Of a stretch of DNA of 64,000 nucleotides, positions 23,689-34,900 are shown piece by piece (the stretch's first letter is position 1; every line of letters starts with the position of its first letter). Origin of the DNA: CAVPDE01 sp963702565 (lineage in GTDB: Bacteria; Desulfobacterota; DSM-4660; Desulfatiglandales; HGW-15). The stretch lies in assembly GCA_963702565.1 (NCBI GenBank), contig CAVPDE010000005.1, positions 124,001 to 188,000 of the forward strand, read 5' to 3'. A program made the translations under genes and the position numbers. The notes under the pieces were generated by a model, which was not told the origin of the DNA, made no database searches, and saw nothing but the letters and a program-made list of their open reading frames with translations.

Positions 23689-24030
23689 CTATTCACTCTC
23701 CCTGATCACGCTTCCGGGGTCTGATCTCAATTTTTCAAGCTTCTCTTCAAAGCCGGAGCCCAGGTCCACGCCCATTTTCTGTGCCCTTTTTTTCGCCGCC
23801 AGTCCAATGTTTCGGCTGTCTTTGAAAAAGGCATCCTCCTTCGAAGCAGCCGGGTTGAACGCAGCAACACGATCCTGCTCGGACACATGGTAGGCTACCC
23901 GCGAGATCAGGCGCCTCTTTTTGCCGTTTCCGCACTTGGGGCAGAGAAGTTTTTTTTCCTCGCCCTCCTTCATCACCAGACTCTGAAACCGGTGCTTGCA
24001 GGAGAGGCACTCGAATTCGTAAATCGGCAT
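23689..24030 (-). CDS. FmdB-type zinc-ribbon protein
   Basis: The 113 residues start MPIYEFECLSCKHRFQSLV and have a second pair LLCPKCGNGKKRRL, giving a four-Cys zinc ribbon of the FmdB family (named for a formamidase-associated regulator). The C-terminal half is charged and helical. Function is not established for the family. A smaller relative is at 45202-45414. It is on the minus strand upstream of the hypothetical gene and ppdK. Confidence 0.85.
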   Translation of the reverse strand: MPIYEFECLSCKHRFQSLVMKEGEEKKLLCPKCGNGKKRRLISRVAYHVSEQDRVAAFNPAASKEDAFFKDSRNIGLAAKKRAQKMGVDLGSGFEEKLEKLRSDPGSVIRESE

Positions 24031-24176
24031 AGATTTCCCGTATGGTAAGCAGAATGAGGGATAGAGTAGCAGAAACCCGGCGAACAGACAACCCCTGAAA
24101 TTGCACGGTCCCCCTGCCTCTTCCCTGGTTCGGAGGTCGTTGAGGGTCTTGGAAAGCGGGAAAAGCCGCGCTGAGT

Positions 24177-24674
24177 TTACATGGATCGTCCCGCTTTCTT
24201 TAGGAGGTATTCAAGTTCCTTCTTCCTCCAATCCGTGCCGCCGAACTTGTGATCGTAGTAGCCCCCCAGCCTCTCAAGGACCCGGAGCCAGGGGCTCTTC
24301 TTCTTGTCGATGGATTCGATGACGTCGGCGACAAAAGTCGCGATGTTCGTCATTTCATCCTTGGGCGCATAATAGAGCGCTCCCTCTCTCGCGGCCCTGT
24401 TCAGGTTTTCCTCTGATAGGCCGTGAGCCGTCAGCATCAATGCCGGAACACGACGCTCATTGGCTATTCTCAGAAGGTCAAAACCCCGGACACCCATGAT
24501 GTCCAGAATGACCAAGTCGTAGTCGTTTTCGTTGAGCAGCCTTTTGCCTTCCTCGAAAGAAGTGGCGGCATCGATTCTGCAGACCTCAAGAAGTTCGATT
24601 AAAACCTCGATCACATCTTTCTCATCCTCAACGATGAGAATTTTCTTTCCCGCAATGATTTTTTCAGGATTCAT
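24177..24674 (-). CDS. Orphan response-regulator receiver protein
   Basis: A 165-residue receiver-only protein: acidic pocket ILIVEDEKD (residues 13-20), phosphoacceptor Asp58 in VILDIMGVRG, Thr in LMLTAHG, Lys in APKDE. It ends with a 45-residue tail, WLRVLERLGGYYDHKFGG and a charged end. No DNA-binding or enzyme domain is present. The paralogue at 1-444 shares the unusual DIMGVRG loop and the tail. I use the ATG at 24674 (GAGGG eight bases upstream) rather than the GTG two codons earlier. No kinase gene is adjacent. Confidence 0.88.
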   Translation of the reverse strand: MNPEKIIAGKKILIVEDEKDVIEVLIELLEVCRIDAATSFEEGKRLLNENDYDLVILDIMGVRGFDLLRIANERRVPALMLTAHGLSEENLNRAAREGALYYAPKDEMTNIATFVADVIESIDKKKSPWLRVLERLGGYYDHKFGGTDWRKKELEYLLKKAGRSM

Positions 24675-24981
24675 AAGCACCCTCTTTGGAGTTATCGCGG
24701 CACCACACCGTGGGGCTGTGGGCTCTCCATTCCGGAAAAAACGCTTCTGATAACGAGGCGATGTTACACGGTTTCTGTCCGATGCGAGTTCGAGCGGATT
24801 TTATAAAGAGGAAAAGCGGAAGTCAATCACATTGTGAAAAAGAACTCTTGACCGCGCACACTGTAATCGCTATTGTGAACAGTAATTGTGTAACGTGGCT
24901 AATGGGCCAACCCTGGCATCCGCTACTCCATGGCGGGGGGGCCGGCTTCTTTAACACTTCGTGCTTGAAGGGAGGTTTTCG
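24675..24981. promoter_or_regulatory. Divergent regulatory region with repeated ATTGTGAA boxes
   Basis: Between the receiver gene and the carboxyltransferase gene there is a TCACATTGTGA palindrome (24827-24837), ATTGTGAA at 24831-24838 and 24872-24879, and ATTGTGTA at 24885-24892. A promoter-like pair, TTGACC (24848-24853) and TATTGT (24871-24876), is separated by 17 bp. Two of the boxes flank or overlap this promoter, as an operator would. The regulator is unknown. Confidence 0.4.
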
Positions 24982-26481
24982 ATGAGCAATGTTTTTTTGG
25001 AAGGTGGGCCGAAAAACCCGATCAAGATCCAGGACAACACTTTCAGGGATGGGCATCAGTCCACCCTGGCGACCCGCATGAGGACAGAAGACATGCTTCC
25101 CATCGCCGAAAAAATGGACCAGGTGGGTTTCTGGGCCATGGAAGTGTGGGGAGGAGCCACCTTCGACACCATGCACCGTTTTCTGGGTGAAGACCCTTTT
25201 GAACGAATCAAGACACTGAAGAAATACATCAAGAAAACCCCCTTCACCATGCTCCTGAGGGGCCAGAACCTGGTAGGCTACAGGAACTACGCCGATGATG
25301 TGGCTCGGCTCTTCGTGGACAAGACCGCGGAAGCAGGGATGGATATCTTCCGGGTTTTCGACGCCGTCAACGACTTCCGCAACTTTCAGACCGTGGTGGA
25401 GAGGATCAAGGCAAACGGCAAACACTTCCAGGGGGTCATCTGCTACACCCTGACGGAAAGACGCATGGGCGGCGAGGTGTTCAACCTGGAGTACTACCTC
25501 TCGAAAGCCAAAGAGATCCAGGCCATGGGAGCCCACTCGCTCTGCCTCAAAGACATGGCAGGCATCATGGCGCCCTTTGACATTGCCAAGCTCATCACGG
25601 AGCTGAAGAAGATGATCACGATCCCCATTCATCTCCACACGCACTACACGAGCGGAATGGCCTCCATGGTTTATCTGGAAGCGATCAAGGCCGGTGTGGA
25701 CATTGTGGACACCTGCCTGGCGCCCTTTGCGCTGCGGACCTCACAGCCCGCGGTGGAACCCATCGTGGCCACCCTGGTCGGCACGGACAGGGATCCGGGA
25801 TTCGATCTTAACCTGCTTCTGGAGTGCGGTCAGCACATGGAGAACGTTGCCCCGAAGTATCGCGATTACCTCGCGAAGCACACCATGTCCGTCATTGACA
25901 CGGGCGTGCTGGTCCATCAGGTGCCGGGCGGGATGATCTCCAACCTCGTGAGTCAGCTCAAGGAAGCCAAGGCCCTTCATCGGCTCGGTGAGGTGTACCG
26001 GGAGGTGGCGTCCACGCGAAAAGAGCTGGGCACCCCGCCCCTGGTCACGCCCACCTCTCAAATCGTCGGCGTGCAGGCGGTGCTCAATGTGCTCTTCGGG
26101 AAGTACAAGATGGTTACCAACGAGGTGAAGGATCTCGTCTACGGCCTCTACGGCAAGACCCCGACCCCCGTGGATCCGGAGGTTCAGAAGAAGGTCCTCA
26201 AGGGATACAAGCGGGGGGAAACGCCGATCACCGGCCGCGCAGCCGATTACCTGGAGCCGGAACTGGAGAAGGCGCGAGCGAAAATCGGAACCCTTGCGAA
26301 GGACGATTTCGATCTTCTGATCTATGCGCTCTATCCCACGACGGGCGAGCAGTTCCTGAAATGGAAATACGGCATCGAGCAGCGGCCGTCATCGGTCAAA
26401 CCCAAAACCCTGGAGGACATCCGCAAGGAGGACGAGGCCATGGCTGCGGCGCTCGAGCAGGTGTGCAAGGCCTCCCTTTAG
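24982..26481 (+). CDS. Carboxyltransferase subunit of pyruvate carboxylase / oxaloacetate decarboxylase (no biotin domain)
   Basis: A 499-residue TIM-barrel carboxyltransferase. NTFRDGHQS (19-27), LCLKDMAG with the carbamylated Lys, and a metal site HLHTHYTSG place it with OadA and PycB. It moves carboxyl groups between biotin and pyruvate/oxaloacetate. The C-terminal BCCP-type biotinyl domain of OadA is absent; the protein stops after the PycB-like conserved region (LKWKYGIEQRP). A separate biotin carrier and carboxylase are therefore needed and are not in the window. Start ATG at 24982 after GGGAGG. The usual His-Asp of the metal site reads HY here. sdhCAB follows. Confidence 0.88.
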   Translation: MSNVFLEGGPKNPIKIQDNTFRDGHQSTLATRMRTEDMLPIAEKMDQVGFWAMEVWGGATFDTMHRFLGEDPFERIKTLKKYIKKTPFTMLLRGQNLVGYRNYADDVARLFVDKTAEAGMDIFRVFDAVNDFRNFQTVVERIKANGKHFQGVICYTLTERRMGGEVFNLEYYLSKAKEIQAMGAHSLCLKDMAGIMAPFDIAKLITELKKMITIPIHLHTHYTSGMASMVYLEAIKAGVDIVDTCLAPFALRTSQPAVEPIVATLVGTDRDPGFDLNLLLECGQHMENVAPKYRDYLAKHTMSVIDTGVLVHQVPGGMISNLVSQLKEAKALHRLGEVYREVASTRKELGTPPLVTPTSQIVGVQAVLNVLFGKYKMVTNEVKDLVYGLYGKTPTPVDPEVQKKVLKGYKRGETPITGRAADYLEPELEKARAKIGTLAKDDFDLLIYALYPTTGEQFLKWKYGIEQRPSSVKPKTLEDIRKEDEAMAAALEQVCKASL

Positions 26482-26537
26482 TGGGTGCAGGATCTGCTCC
26501 GCCTTGTGCGGAGCCGTGAAAACAAAGGCTACGCCAC

Positions 26538-26570
26538 AGGCGGGTGAGGGGTGCCCGCCTTTGGCTTTTG
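26538..26570 (+). terminator. Candidate terminator or attenuator before sdhC
   Basis: AGGCGGG (26538-26544) pairs with CCCGCCT (26554-26560), followed by TTGGCTTTT. An additional perfect stem, GCTCCGC/GCGGAGC, lies at 26496-26514. They separate the carboxyltransferase and sdhC genes and may partially uncouple their transcription. Confidence 0.45.
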
Positions 26571-26648
26571 ATGTCTTGGAAGAAAGATGCGTCAAGGGGC
26601 ACGGGGCACGGAACCCCAAAACACTCATGGGATCGTGGGGAGAGAGAA

Positions 26649-27293
26649 ATGAACTGGCTGGTGAAAACCTTCTCGAGTTCCATCGGCAAAAAGCAGGTCC
26701 AGGCGGTCACAGGTCTTCTCTTTTGCCTGTTTGTTGCGGTCCACCTAATAGGGAATCTCACGATTTACGCGGGGAAAGAGGCTTTCCTCTCCTACGTGGA
26801 CCACTTGCACTCTGTTGAGGCGCTGGTCACAGTGGCGGAATTCGGCCTCATCTTCTTCGCGGTTCTTCACATCGGTATGGGGCTTTATCTTTTTCTTGAA
26901 AACCGTCGGGCCAGACCCGTTGCTTACGCCATCGACAAGAGCGCCGGAGGCCGAACGCTCGGATCGAGGACGGCTCCCTACACCGGTGCGCTCATCCTTG
27001 TTTTCGTCATCTTTCATCTCATCAGGTTCCGATTTGTCGACAAGATGACGATCAATGATTTCACGATCCTCTCGAACACCTTTGCCGAGTTCGGCTTCTG
27101 GACCCTGTTTTACATTGCGGGAGTGATCGTGGTCGCGGTCCACGTGAGCCATGGGTTCTGGAGCGGGTTTCAGACGCTCGGGCTCAACCACCCCAAGTAC
27201 ATGCCTTTTGTCGAGCGGGTGGGGATCATTTTCAGTCTCATCATCGGGATCGGCTTTGCCTCGATCCCGATTTTTCTTTTCTTGTCTTTGTAG
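26649..27293 (+). CDS. sdhC: Succinate dehydrogenase/fumarate reductase cytochrome b subunit
   Basis: A 214-residue membrane subunit with five hydrophobic helices and the heme-ligand-type His residues in VAVHLIGN, AVLHIGMG, VIFHLIRF and VAVHVSHGF. One five-helix chain with four such His residues marks the diheme (B-type) complex, like Wolinella fumarate reductase and Bacillus SQR, in which no SdhD is needed. Electrons pass between menaquinone and the iron-sulfur subunit. The start ATG at 26649 has GGGAGAG upstream. A 35-codon upstream extension has no such site. The gene is followed 15 bases later by sdhA. Confidence 0.92.
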   Translation: MNWLVKTFSSSIGKKQVQAVTGLLFCLFVAVHLIGNLTIYAGKEAFLSYVDHLHSVEALVTVAEFGLIFFAVLHIGMGLYLFLENRRARPVAYAIDKSAGGRTLGSRTAPYTGALILVFVIFHLIRFRFVDKMTINDFTILSNTFAEFGFWTLFYIAGVIVVAVHVSHGFWSGFQTLGLNHPKYMPFVERVGIIFSLIIGIGFASIPIFLFLSL

Positions 27294-27308
27294 AGCGGAG
27301 GACCCTTT

Positions 27309-29218
<1,910 letters not shown>

Positions 29219-29222
<4 letters not shown>

Positions 29223-30016
29223 GTGAGACCATTCAACTGACACTCAAGGTGTGGCGCCAAAAAGGCGGCGGGGAAAAAGGGATTTTCGAAACCTATCAAG
29301 CCAAGGACATTTCAACGGACATGTCGTTCCTGGAAATGCTCGACGTGGTCAACGAGTCCCTTGTCCATGAGGGGAAGGAGCCGATCGCCTTCGACCATGA
29401 TTGCCGCGAAGGGATCTGCGGCTCCTGCGGCAGCGTGGTCAACGGTATCCCCCACGGTCCTGAAAAAGCAACGACCCTCTGCCAGCTTCACATGAGGCAC
29501 TTTCGCAATGGAGAGACCCTGGTGATCGAGCCATTCCGCGCTCGCGCTTTCAAGGTGATCAAAGACCTGGTCGTGGACCGCAGTGCCTTTGATCAGATCG
29601 TCCAGGCCGGGGGCTACGTTTCCGTCAACACCAGCCAGGCTCCTGAGGCGAACAGTATTCCTGTTCCGGCAGAAATGGCTGAACTGGCCATGGATGCGGC
29701 CGCGTGCATCGGTTGCGGTGCCTGCGTCGCCGCTTGCCCCAATGCCTCTGCCATGCTCTTCACCGGAGCCAAGATTTCCCATTTCGTGCTTCTGCCCCAG
29801 GGAAAGCCTGAGGCCGCCAGACGGGCCCTGGCCATGATCCAAGAAATGGACGAGCTGGGCTTCGGGAACTGCAGCAACCACAAGGAATGCGAGGCGGTCT
29901 GTCCCAAAGACATTTCCATTTCGAACATCGCCCGCTTCAATCGCGAGTTCTTGAAAACGAGCTTTGTCTCTCCCGAGAAAATCGGAGAAGAGACGAAAGG
30001 AAGTGAAGGAGAGTGA
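29219..30016 (+). CDS. sdhB: Succinate dehydrogenase/fumarate reductase iron-sulfur subunit
   Basis: A 265-residue protein with a plant-type 2Fe-2S site (Cys62, 67, 70, 88 in DCREGICGSC and TTLCQL), then Cys163, 166, 169, 173 in CIGCGACVAACP and Cys218, 224, 228 in CSNHKECEAVCPKDI, the ligands for the 4Fe-4S and 3Fe-4S clusters. All expected Cys are present. The start ATG overlaps the sdhA stop. It bridges FAD and the heme quinone subunit. Confidence 0.95.
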
Positions 30017-30070
30017 TATGGGGTCATCGGCGCGCCTCCCATTATCGCGGCGTGTTGCATTACCGATGAT

Positions 30071-30222
30071 CCTTAAATTCGAAATTCGAATCTCGAAATC
30101 CGAAACAAAGCCGAATGATCCAAATTCAAATGACTAAGACGGTGAGATCATGGGTTTTCATTTTGAACTTTTGATCATTTGAATTTCTGATTTCGAATTT
30201 CGGATTTCGTGCTTCGGATTTG
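30071..30222. repeat. Intergenic palindrome, CGAAATTCGAA word family
   Basis: The left arm (30071-30141) is made of AAATTCGAAATTCGAATCTCG, AAATCCGAA and AATTCAAATGAC words. The right arm (30156-30222) has the complement, TTTGAATTTCTGATTTCGAA and TTTCGGATTTCG. It sits between sdhB and mdh. The rest of the 288-bp gap shows no gene. Confidence 0.6.
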
Positions 30223-30304
30223 TAGATTATTAATCGCAGAGGGATGCCCAAATCATCTATAAACCCTTCTTGAAATCACGATTCAGGATGAAAGGAGTTC
30301 CATC

Positions 30305-31243
30305 ATGCGTAGAAAAGTCACAGTCATCGGAGCAGGCAATGTGGGCGCAACGGCGGCCATGCGCCTGGCGGAAAAAGAGCTGGCGGATGTCGTTCTCATC
30401 GACGTGCTCGAAGGGATCCCGGCAGGGAAAGCGCTGGATCTCGCAGAGGCTGCACCCATTGAAGGGCATGACTGCAGAATCGAAGGGTGCACCAACGAGT
30501 ATGCGAAGGCCGAAGGTTCGGACATCGTCATCATCACCGCAGGGATTCCCCGCAAACCCGGCATGAGCAGGGACGATCTTCTGGCCACCAACATGGGCAT
30601 CATGAAAACCGTGGTGAAAGAGGTGGCGGCGGTGGCGCCCAAGTCCATCCTCATCATCGTGAGCAATCCGCTGGACGCCATGTGCCACGTGGCGTACGAC
30701 GTGAGCGGATTTCCGAAGCAGCGGGTCCTGGGCATGGCCGGGGTGTTGGATTCGGCACGCTTCCGCGCTTTCATCGGCATGGAACTCGATGTCTCGGTGG
30801 AAAACATCCACGCCTTTGTTCTCGGGGGTCACGGAGACACCATGGTTCCTGTGTCGCGCTACTCCACCGTGGGAGGAATCCCCATCACCGAACTGCTTCC
30901 CCCGGCCAGGATCAAGGCGCTCGAAGACAGGACCCGGAGCGGCGGAGCGGAGATTGTCGGCCTTCTCAAGACAGGCAGCGCCTATTACGCGCCGGCCTCT
31001 GCCGCGGTGGAGATGGCGGAGGCCATTTTGAAGGACAAGAAGAAGATCCTTCCTTGTGCCGCCTACCTGGAAGGAGAATACGGGATCAAGAACCTCTTTA
31101 TCGGCGTGCCCGTGAAACTGGGGGCCAAGGGGATGGAACAGGTCATTGAGATCAAACTGAACGAAGAAGAGAAAAAGGCGCTTCAGTTCTCCGCGGAGTC
31201 GGTACGCAAACTCGTTGAGGACATGAAACGCCTGAGCAAATAG
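30305..31243 (+). CDS. mdh: Malate dehydrogenase
   Basis: A 312-residue NAD-dependent dehydrogenase of the LDH/MDH superfamily. The dinucleotide fold is VIGAGNVGATAAMRL; then IITAGIPRKPGMSRDDLL, IVSNPLDAMCHVAY, GMAGVLDSARF and LGGHGDTMVP with the catalytic His. The mobile loop begins ITAGIPRKPGMSR, matching MDH rather than LDH. It interconverts malate and oxaloacetate, linking fumarase to the carboxyltransferase product. A good AAAGGAG precedes the ATG. Confidence 0.95.
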   Translation: MRRKVTVIGAGNVGATAAMRLAEKELADVVLIDVLEGIPAGKALDLAEAAPIEGHDCRIEGCTNEYAKAEGSDIVIITAGIPRKPGMSRDDLLATNMGIMKTVVKEVAAVAPKSILIIVSNPLDAMCHVAYDVSGFPKQRVLGMAGVLDSARFRAFIGMELDVSVENIHAFVLGGHGDTMVPVSRYSTVGGIPITELLPPARIKALEDRTRSGGAEIVGLLKTGSAYYAPASAAVEMAEAILKDKKKILPCAAYLEGEYGIKNLFIGVPVKLGAKGMEQVIEIKLNEEEKKALQFSAESVRKLVEDMKRLSK

Positions 31244-31270
31244 GATCGGAATCAAAGGAGAATGTAGATT

Positions 31271-34200
31271 ATGAGCGAAAAGATGACAACCATTGAAGGA
31301 AACGAAGCGGCGGCGCACGTGGCTTATGCCCTGAGCGAAGTCGCGGCCATCTATCCCATCACCCCGTCGAGCAGCATGGGGGAGTACTGTGATGACTGGG
31401 CGGCCCATGGAAGGAAAAACATTTTCGGCCAGGTCCTGAAAGTGGTCGAGATGCAGTCCGAGGCCGGTGCGGCCGGCGCTGTGCACGGCGCTTTGTCCGC
31501 CGGGGCGCTCTCCACCACCTTCACGGCCTCGCAGGGCCTTCTTCTCATGATTCCCAACATGTACAAGATTGCGGGCGAGTTGATGCCCACCGTGTTTCAC
31601 GTGTCGGCGAGGGCCGTGGCTGCCCATGCGCTTTCGATCTTCGGCGATCACTCCGATGTCAACGCGGTTCGTGAAACGGGTTTTTCCCTGCTGGCTTCCG
31701 CCTCTGTGCAGGAGGTCATGGACCTGGCTCTCGTGGCGCATCTTTCCAGCGTCCGACTGAGCCTTCCTTTCGTGCATTTTTTCGACGGGTTCCGCACCTC
31801 CATGGAGATCCAGAAGATCGAACTCATCGACTATGCGGACATGGCCAAGCTCCTTGACTACGACGCCCTCGATGATTTCAGAAGCCGCTGCATGAATCCC
31901 GAGTACCCGCAGCTGCGCGGCACGGCCCAGAATCCCGACATTTTCTTCCAGAGCAAGGAAGCCGCCAATCCCTACTTTGCCAGGATCGCTTACGTGGTTC
32001 AGGAGGAGATGCAAAAGGTTGGGGACCTCACCGGCAGGCGCTACAATCTTTTTGATTACGTCGGCGACCCGGAGGCGGACCGGGTGATCCTCTCCATGGC
32101 GTCGAGCTGCGATGTGATCGAGGAAACCGTCAACTACCTCAATGGGCTCGGAGAGAGAATCGGTTTGATCAAAGCCCGGCTTTACCATCCTTTTTCGCAG
32201 GAACACTTTCTGAGAGCCCTTCCCTCCACGGTCAAGCGACTGGCTGTGCTCGACCGGACCAAATCTCCCGGCGCCCTGGGCGAGCCCCTTTACAGGGACG
32301 TGTGCACGGTTTTTCAGAACACAGGCAGCGGCCCTGTGCTTGTGGGAGGCCGGTACGGCTTGGGGAGCAAGGATTTCACCCCTGTCATGGTCAAGGCCGT
32401 TTTCGACAATCTGAGAGGTTCCGCTCCCAAGAACCACTTCACCGTGGGGATTACGGACGACGTGTCGCACACTTCGCTGGAGCTTGGCGCTGACATTGAC
32501 GCTGCTCCCAAGGGCACGGTGAGGTGCAAATTCTGGGGTCTTGGTGCCGACGGCACCGTAGGCGCAAACAAAAACGCCATCAAGATCATCGGAGAAAACA
32601 CCGGCATGTTTGCCCAGGCCTACTTTGCCTATGACGCCAAGAAGTCCGGCGGCATCACCATGAGCCATCTTCGATTCTCGCCCCACAAAATCCAGTCGCC
32701 TTACCTTCTCACTCACTCGGACTTCATCGCGTGCCACAACCCGGCCTTTGTCACCCAGTACGACATCCTGGAGGGGATCCGGGAAGGAGGCGCTTTTCTC
32801 CTGAACTCTCCATGGACTTTGGAGGACATGGAAAGCAAGCTGCCCAACCCTTTGAAGCGCACCATCGCCCAGAAAAAGCTCAAGTTCTACAACATCGACG
32901 CCGTCAAGATCGCAACCGAGCTTGGCTTGGGAGGCCGCATCAACATGATCATGCAGGCGGCTTTTTTCCAAATTGCCAAGGTCATTCCGCCTGAAGAGGC
33001 TTTCCGGCACATGAAGAACGCCATCGAGAAGACGTACGGGAAAAAAGGAGAGGATGTCGTCAAGATGAACGAGGCTGCTGTGGACGGCGCCGTAGGCGCC
33101 CTGCAGGAGATCGCCTATCCTGCCTCCTGGGCCAAAGCAGGCCAGGAAGCCTACCTCGAAAAGGGTGAGCCTGAATTCGTGAGCAAGGTCATGAGGCCCA
33201 TGCTGGCGCAGCAGGGGGACAAGCTCCCGGTGAGCGCTGTTCCGGCAGACGGCATTTTCCCCACCGCCACCACGCAGTACGAAAAAAGAGGGATTGCCAT
33301 CAACGTGCCGGTCTGGCTTTCGGAGCACTGCATCCAGTGCAACCAGTGCTCTTTCGTGTGCCCGCACGCCGTCATTCGGCCGCTCCTTGCCTCTGATGAA
33401 GACCTTAAGGGGGCGCCGGAGGCCTTTGTCACGGTGGAGGCCAAGGGCAAGGAGTTCAAGGGTCTCAAATTCCGGATACAGATAAGCCCCCTGGACTGCA
33501 CGGGCTGCGGCAACTGCGCGGACATCTGCCCGGCCAAGCAAAAGGCCCTTGTCATGAAACCGCTGGAGACCCAGACAGAGGCCCAGGTTCCCAACCACAT
33601 CTTTTCGACCGAACTGCCTGTGATGGACGACGTGATGCCCGCCACCTCGGTCAAGGGCAGCCAGTTCCGGCAGCCTTTGTTCGAATTTTCAGGAGCATGC
33701 CCCGGGTGTGGTGAAACCCCGTACATCAAACTCATCACCCAGCTCTACGGCGACAGGATGCTGATCGCCAATGCCACGGGCTGTTCCTCCATTTACGGAG
33801 GCTCGGCGCCGAGCTGTCCTTACACGGTGAACGAGGACGGCCACGGTCCTGCGTGGGCCAATTCCCTTTTCGAGGACAACGCCGAATACGGCCTGGGCAT
33901 GTCCCTGGCGGTGACGCAGAGGAGGAACAAGCTCGCTGACCTTGTTCGTGAGGCGCTCAAGGTCGAGATGTCGGCGGAGCTCAAAGAAGCCTTCCAAGCC
34001 TGGCTGGATCACATGGAGGATGGCGAGAAATCCAAGGAATACGGCGGCAAAATTGTGGACGTGCTGGAAGCGGAACTCTTCGAGAAGAAAGCCCCGGCCT
34101 CCCCGCTGCTCTACGAGATCCTCAACCGCAGCGACTATCTGACCAAGAAGTCCATCTGGGTTTTCGGGGGAGACGGGTGGGCTTACGACATCGGTTATGG

Positions 34201-34789
34201 CGGGTTGGATCACGTGATCGCGAGCGGTTATGACGTGAACATCCTGGTGCTCGACACGGAGGTCTACTCCAACACCGGAGGCCAGTCTTCCAAATCCACA
34301 CCCACCGGCGCTGTAGCCAAGTTCGCAGCAAGCGGCAAACCGACCCGGAAGAAGGACATGGGCAGGATGGCCATGACTTACGGATATGTCTACGTCGCTT
34401 CCGTGGCCATGGGCGCCAACAAGAACCAATTCCTGAAGGCGGTTCTTGAAGCGGAGAGCTACCAGGGGCCTTCCCTCATTATCGCCTACGCGCCGTGCAT
34501 CAACCACGGGATCAACATGAGCAGAAGCCAGAACGAAGAGAAGTTGGCCGTAGAGGCCGGCTACTGGCCCCTTTATCGCTTTGATCCGAGGCTCAAAGAG
34601 GAAGGCAAGAACCCCTTTACGCTGGATTCCAAGGAGCCCACGGGCAATTTCAAGGAATTCCTCATGGGAGAGGTGCGCTACTCCAGCCTGACCAGAACCT
34701 TTCCGGATGCTGCGGAGAAGCTGTTTGAAAAAGCCGAAAAGGATATGAAGGACCGTTTTGAAACGTACAAGAAGCTGGCGGCAGCATAA
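31271..34789 (+). CDS. nifJ: Pyruvate:ferredoxin (flavodoxin) oxidoreductase, single-chain
   Basis: A 1172-residue homodimer-type enzyme that oxidatively decarboxylates pyruvate to acetyl-CoA with ferredoxin, reversibly. The N-terminal pyrimidine domain has IYPITPSSSMGEYCD. The ferredoxin insert has CIQCNQCSFVCP and CTGCGNCADICP. The C-terminal ThDP region has CPGCGETPYIKL, NATGCSSIYGGSAP, GDGWAYDIG and LDTEVYSNTGGQSSKSTP. All cluster and cofactor motifs are intact. It is the carbon entry point between acetyl-CoA and the C4 genes around it. Confidence 0.97.
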   Translation: MSEKMTTIEGNEAAAHVAYALSEVAAIYPITPSSSMGEYCDDWAAHGRKNIFGQVLKVVEMQSEAGAAGAVHGALSAGALSTTFTASQGLLLMIPNMYKIAGELMPTVFHVSARAVAAHALSIFGDHSDVNAVRETGFSLLASASVQEVMDLALVAHLSSVRLSLPFVHFFDGFRTSMEIQKIELIDYADMAKLLDYDALDDFRSRCMNPEYPQLRGTAQNPDIFFQSKEAANPYFARIAYVVQEEMQKVGDLTGRRYNLFDYVGDPEADRVILSMASSCDVIEETVNYLNGLGERIGLIKARLYHPFSQEHFLRALPSTVKRLAVLDRTKSPGALGEPLYRDVCTVFQNTGSGPVLVGGRYGLGSKDFTPVMVKAVFDNLRGSAPKNHFTVGITDDVSHTSLELGADIDAAPKGTVRCKFWGLGADGTVGANKNAIKIIGENTGMFAQAYFAYDAKKSGGITMSHLRFSPHKIQSPYLLTHSDFIACHNPAFVTQYDILEGIREGGAFLLNSPWTLEDMESKLPNPLKRTIAQKKLKFYNIDAVKIATELGLGGRINMIMQAAFFQIAKVIPPEEAFRHMKNAIEKTYGKKGEDVVKMNEAAVDGAVGALQEIAYPASWAKAGQEAYLEKGEPEFVSKVMRPMLAQQGDKLPVSAVPADGIFPTATTQYEKRGIAINVPVWLSEHCIQCNQCSFVCPHAVIRPLLASDEDLKGAPEAFVTVEAKGKEFKGLKFRIQISPLDCTGCGNCADICPAKQKALVMKPLETQTEAQVPNHIFSTELPVMDDVMPATSVKGSQFRQPLFEFSGACPGCGETPYIKLITQLYGDRMLIANATGCSSIYGGSAPSCPYTVNEDGHGPAWANSLFEDNAEYGLGMSLAVTQRRNKLADLVREALKVEMSAELKEAFQAWLDHMEDGEKSKEYGGKIVDVLEAELFEKKAPASPLLYEILNRSDYLTKKSIWVFGGDGWAYDIGYGGLDHVIASGYDVNILVLDTEVYSNTGGQSSKSTPTGAVAKFAASGKPTRKKDMGRMAMTYGYVYVASVAMGANKNQFLKAVLEAESYQGPSLIIAYAPCINHGINMSRSQNEEKLAVEAGYWPLYRFDPRLKEEGKNPFTLDSKEPTGNFKEFLMGEVRYSSLTRTFPDAAEKLFEKAEKDMKDRFETYKKLAAA

Positions 34790-34799
34790 AGAAAGGGGC

Positions 34800-34878
34800 A
34801 AGGGACACGGCGCACGGTGCACGGAAAAACCATCTCTCTCAGGTCTTGCCGTGCGCCTTGAGCCGTGTACCGTGCACC
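34800..34878. repeat. Intergenic palindrome, GGCGCACGGTGCACGG family
   Basis: The left arm, AAGGGACACGGCGCACGGTG plus CACGG (34800-34824), is matched by CCGTGCGCCTTGAGCCGTGT and CCGTGCACC (34849-34878). It lies between the pyruvate oxidoreductase and fumarase genes, 22 bases before the latter. Confidence 0.6.
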
Positions 34879-34900
34879 ATTTTGCAGTGGGGGATGCCTC

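Noticed and set aside
30257..33598. A 1113-codon minus-strand frame opposite mdh and nifJ.
   Set aside because: It spans two well-supported genes on the other strand and reflects codon bias in GC-rich coding DNA.
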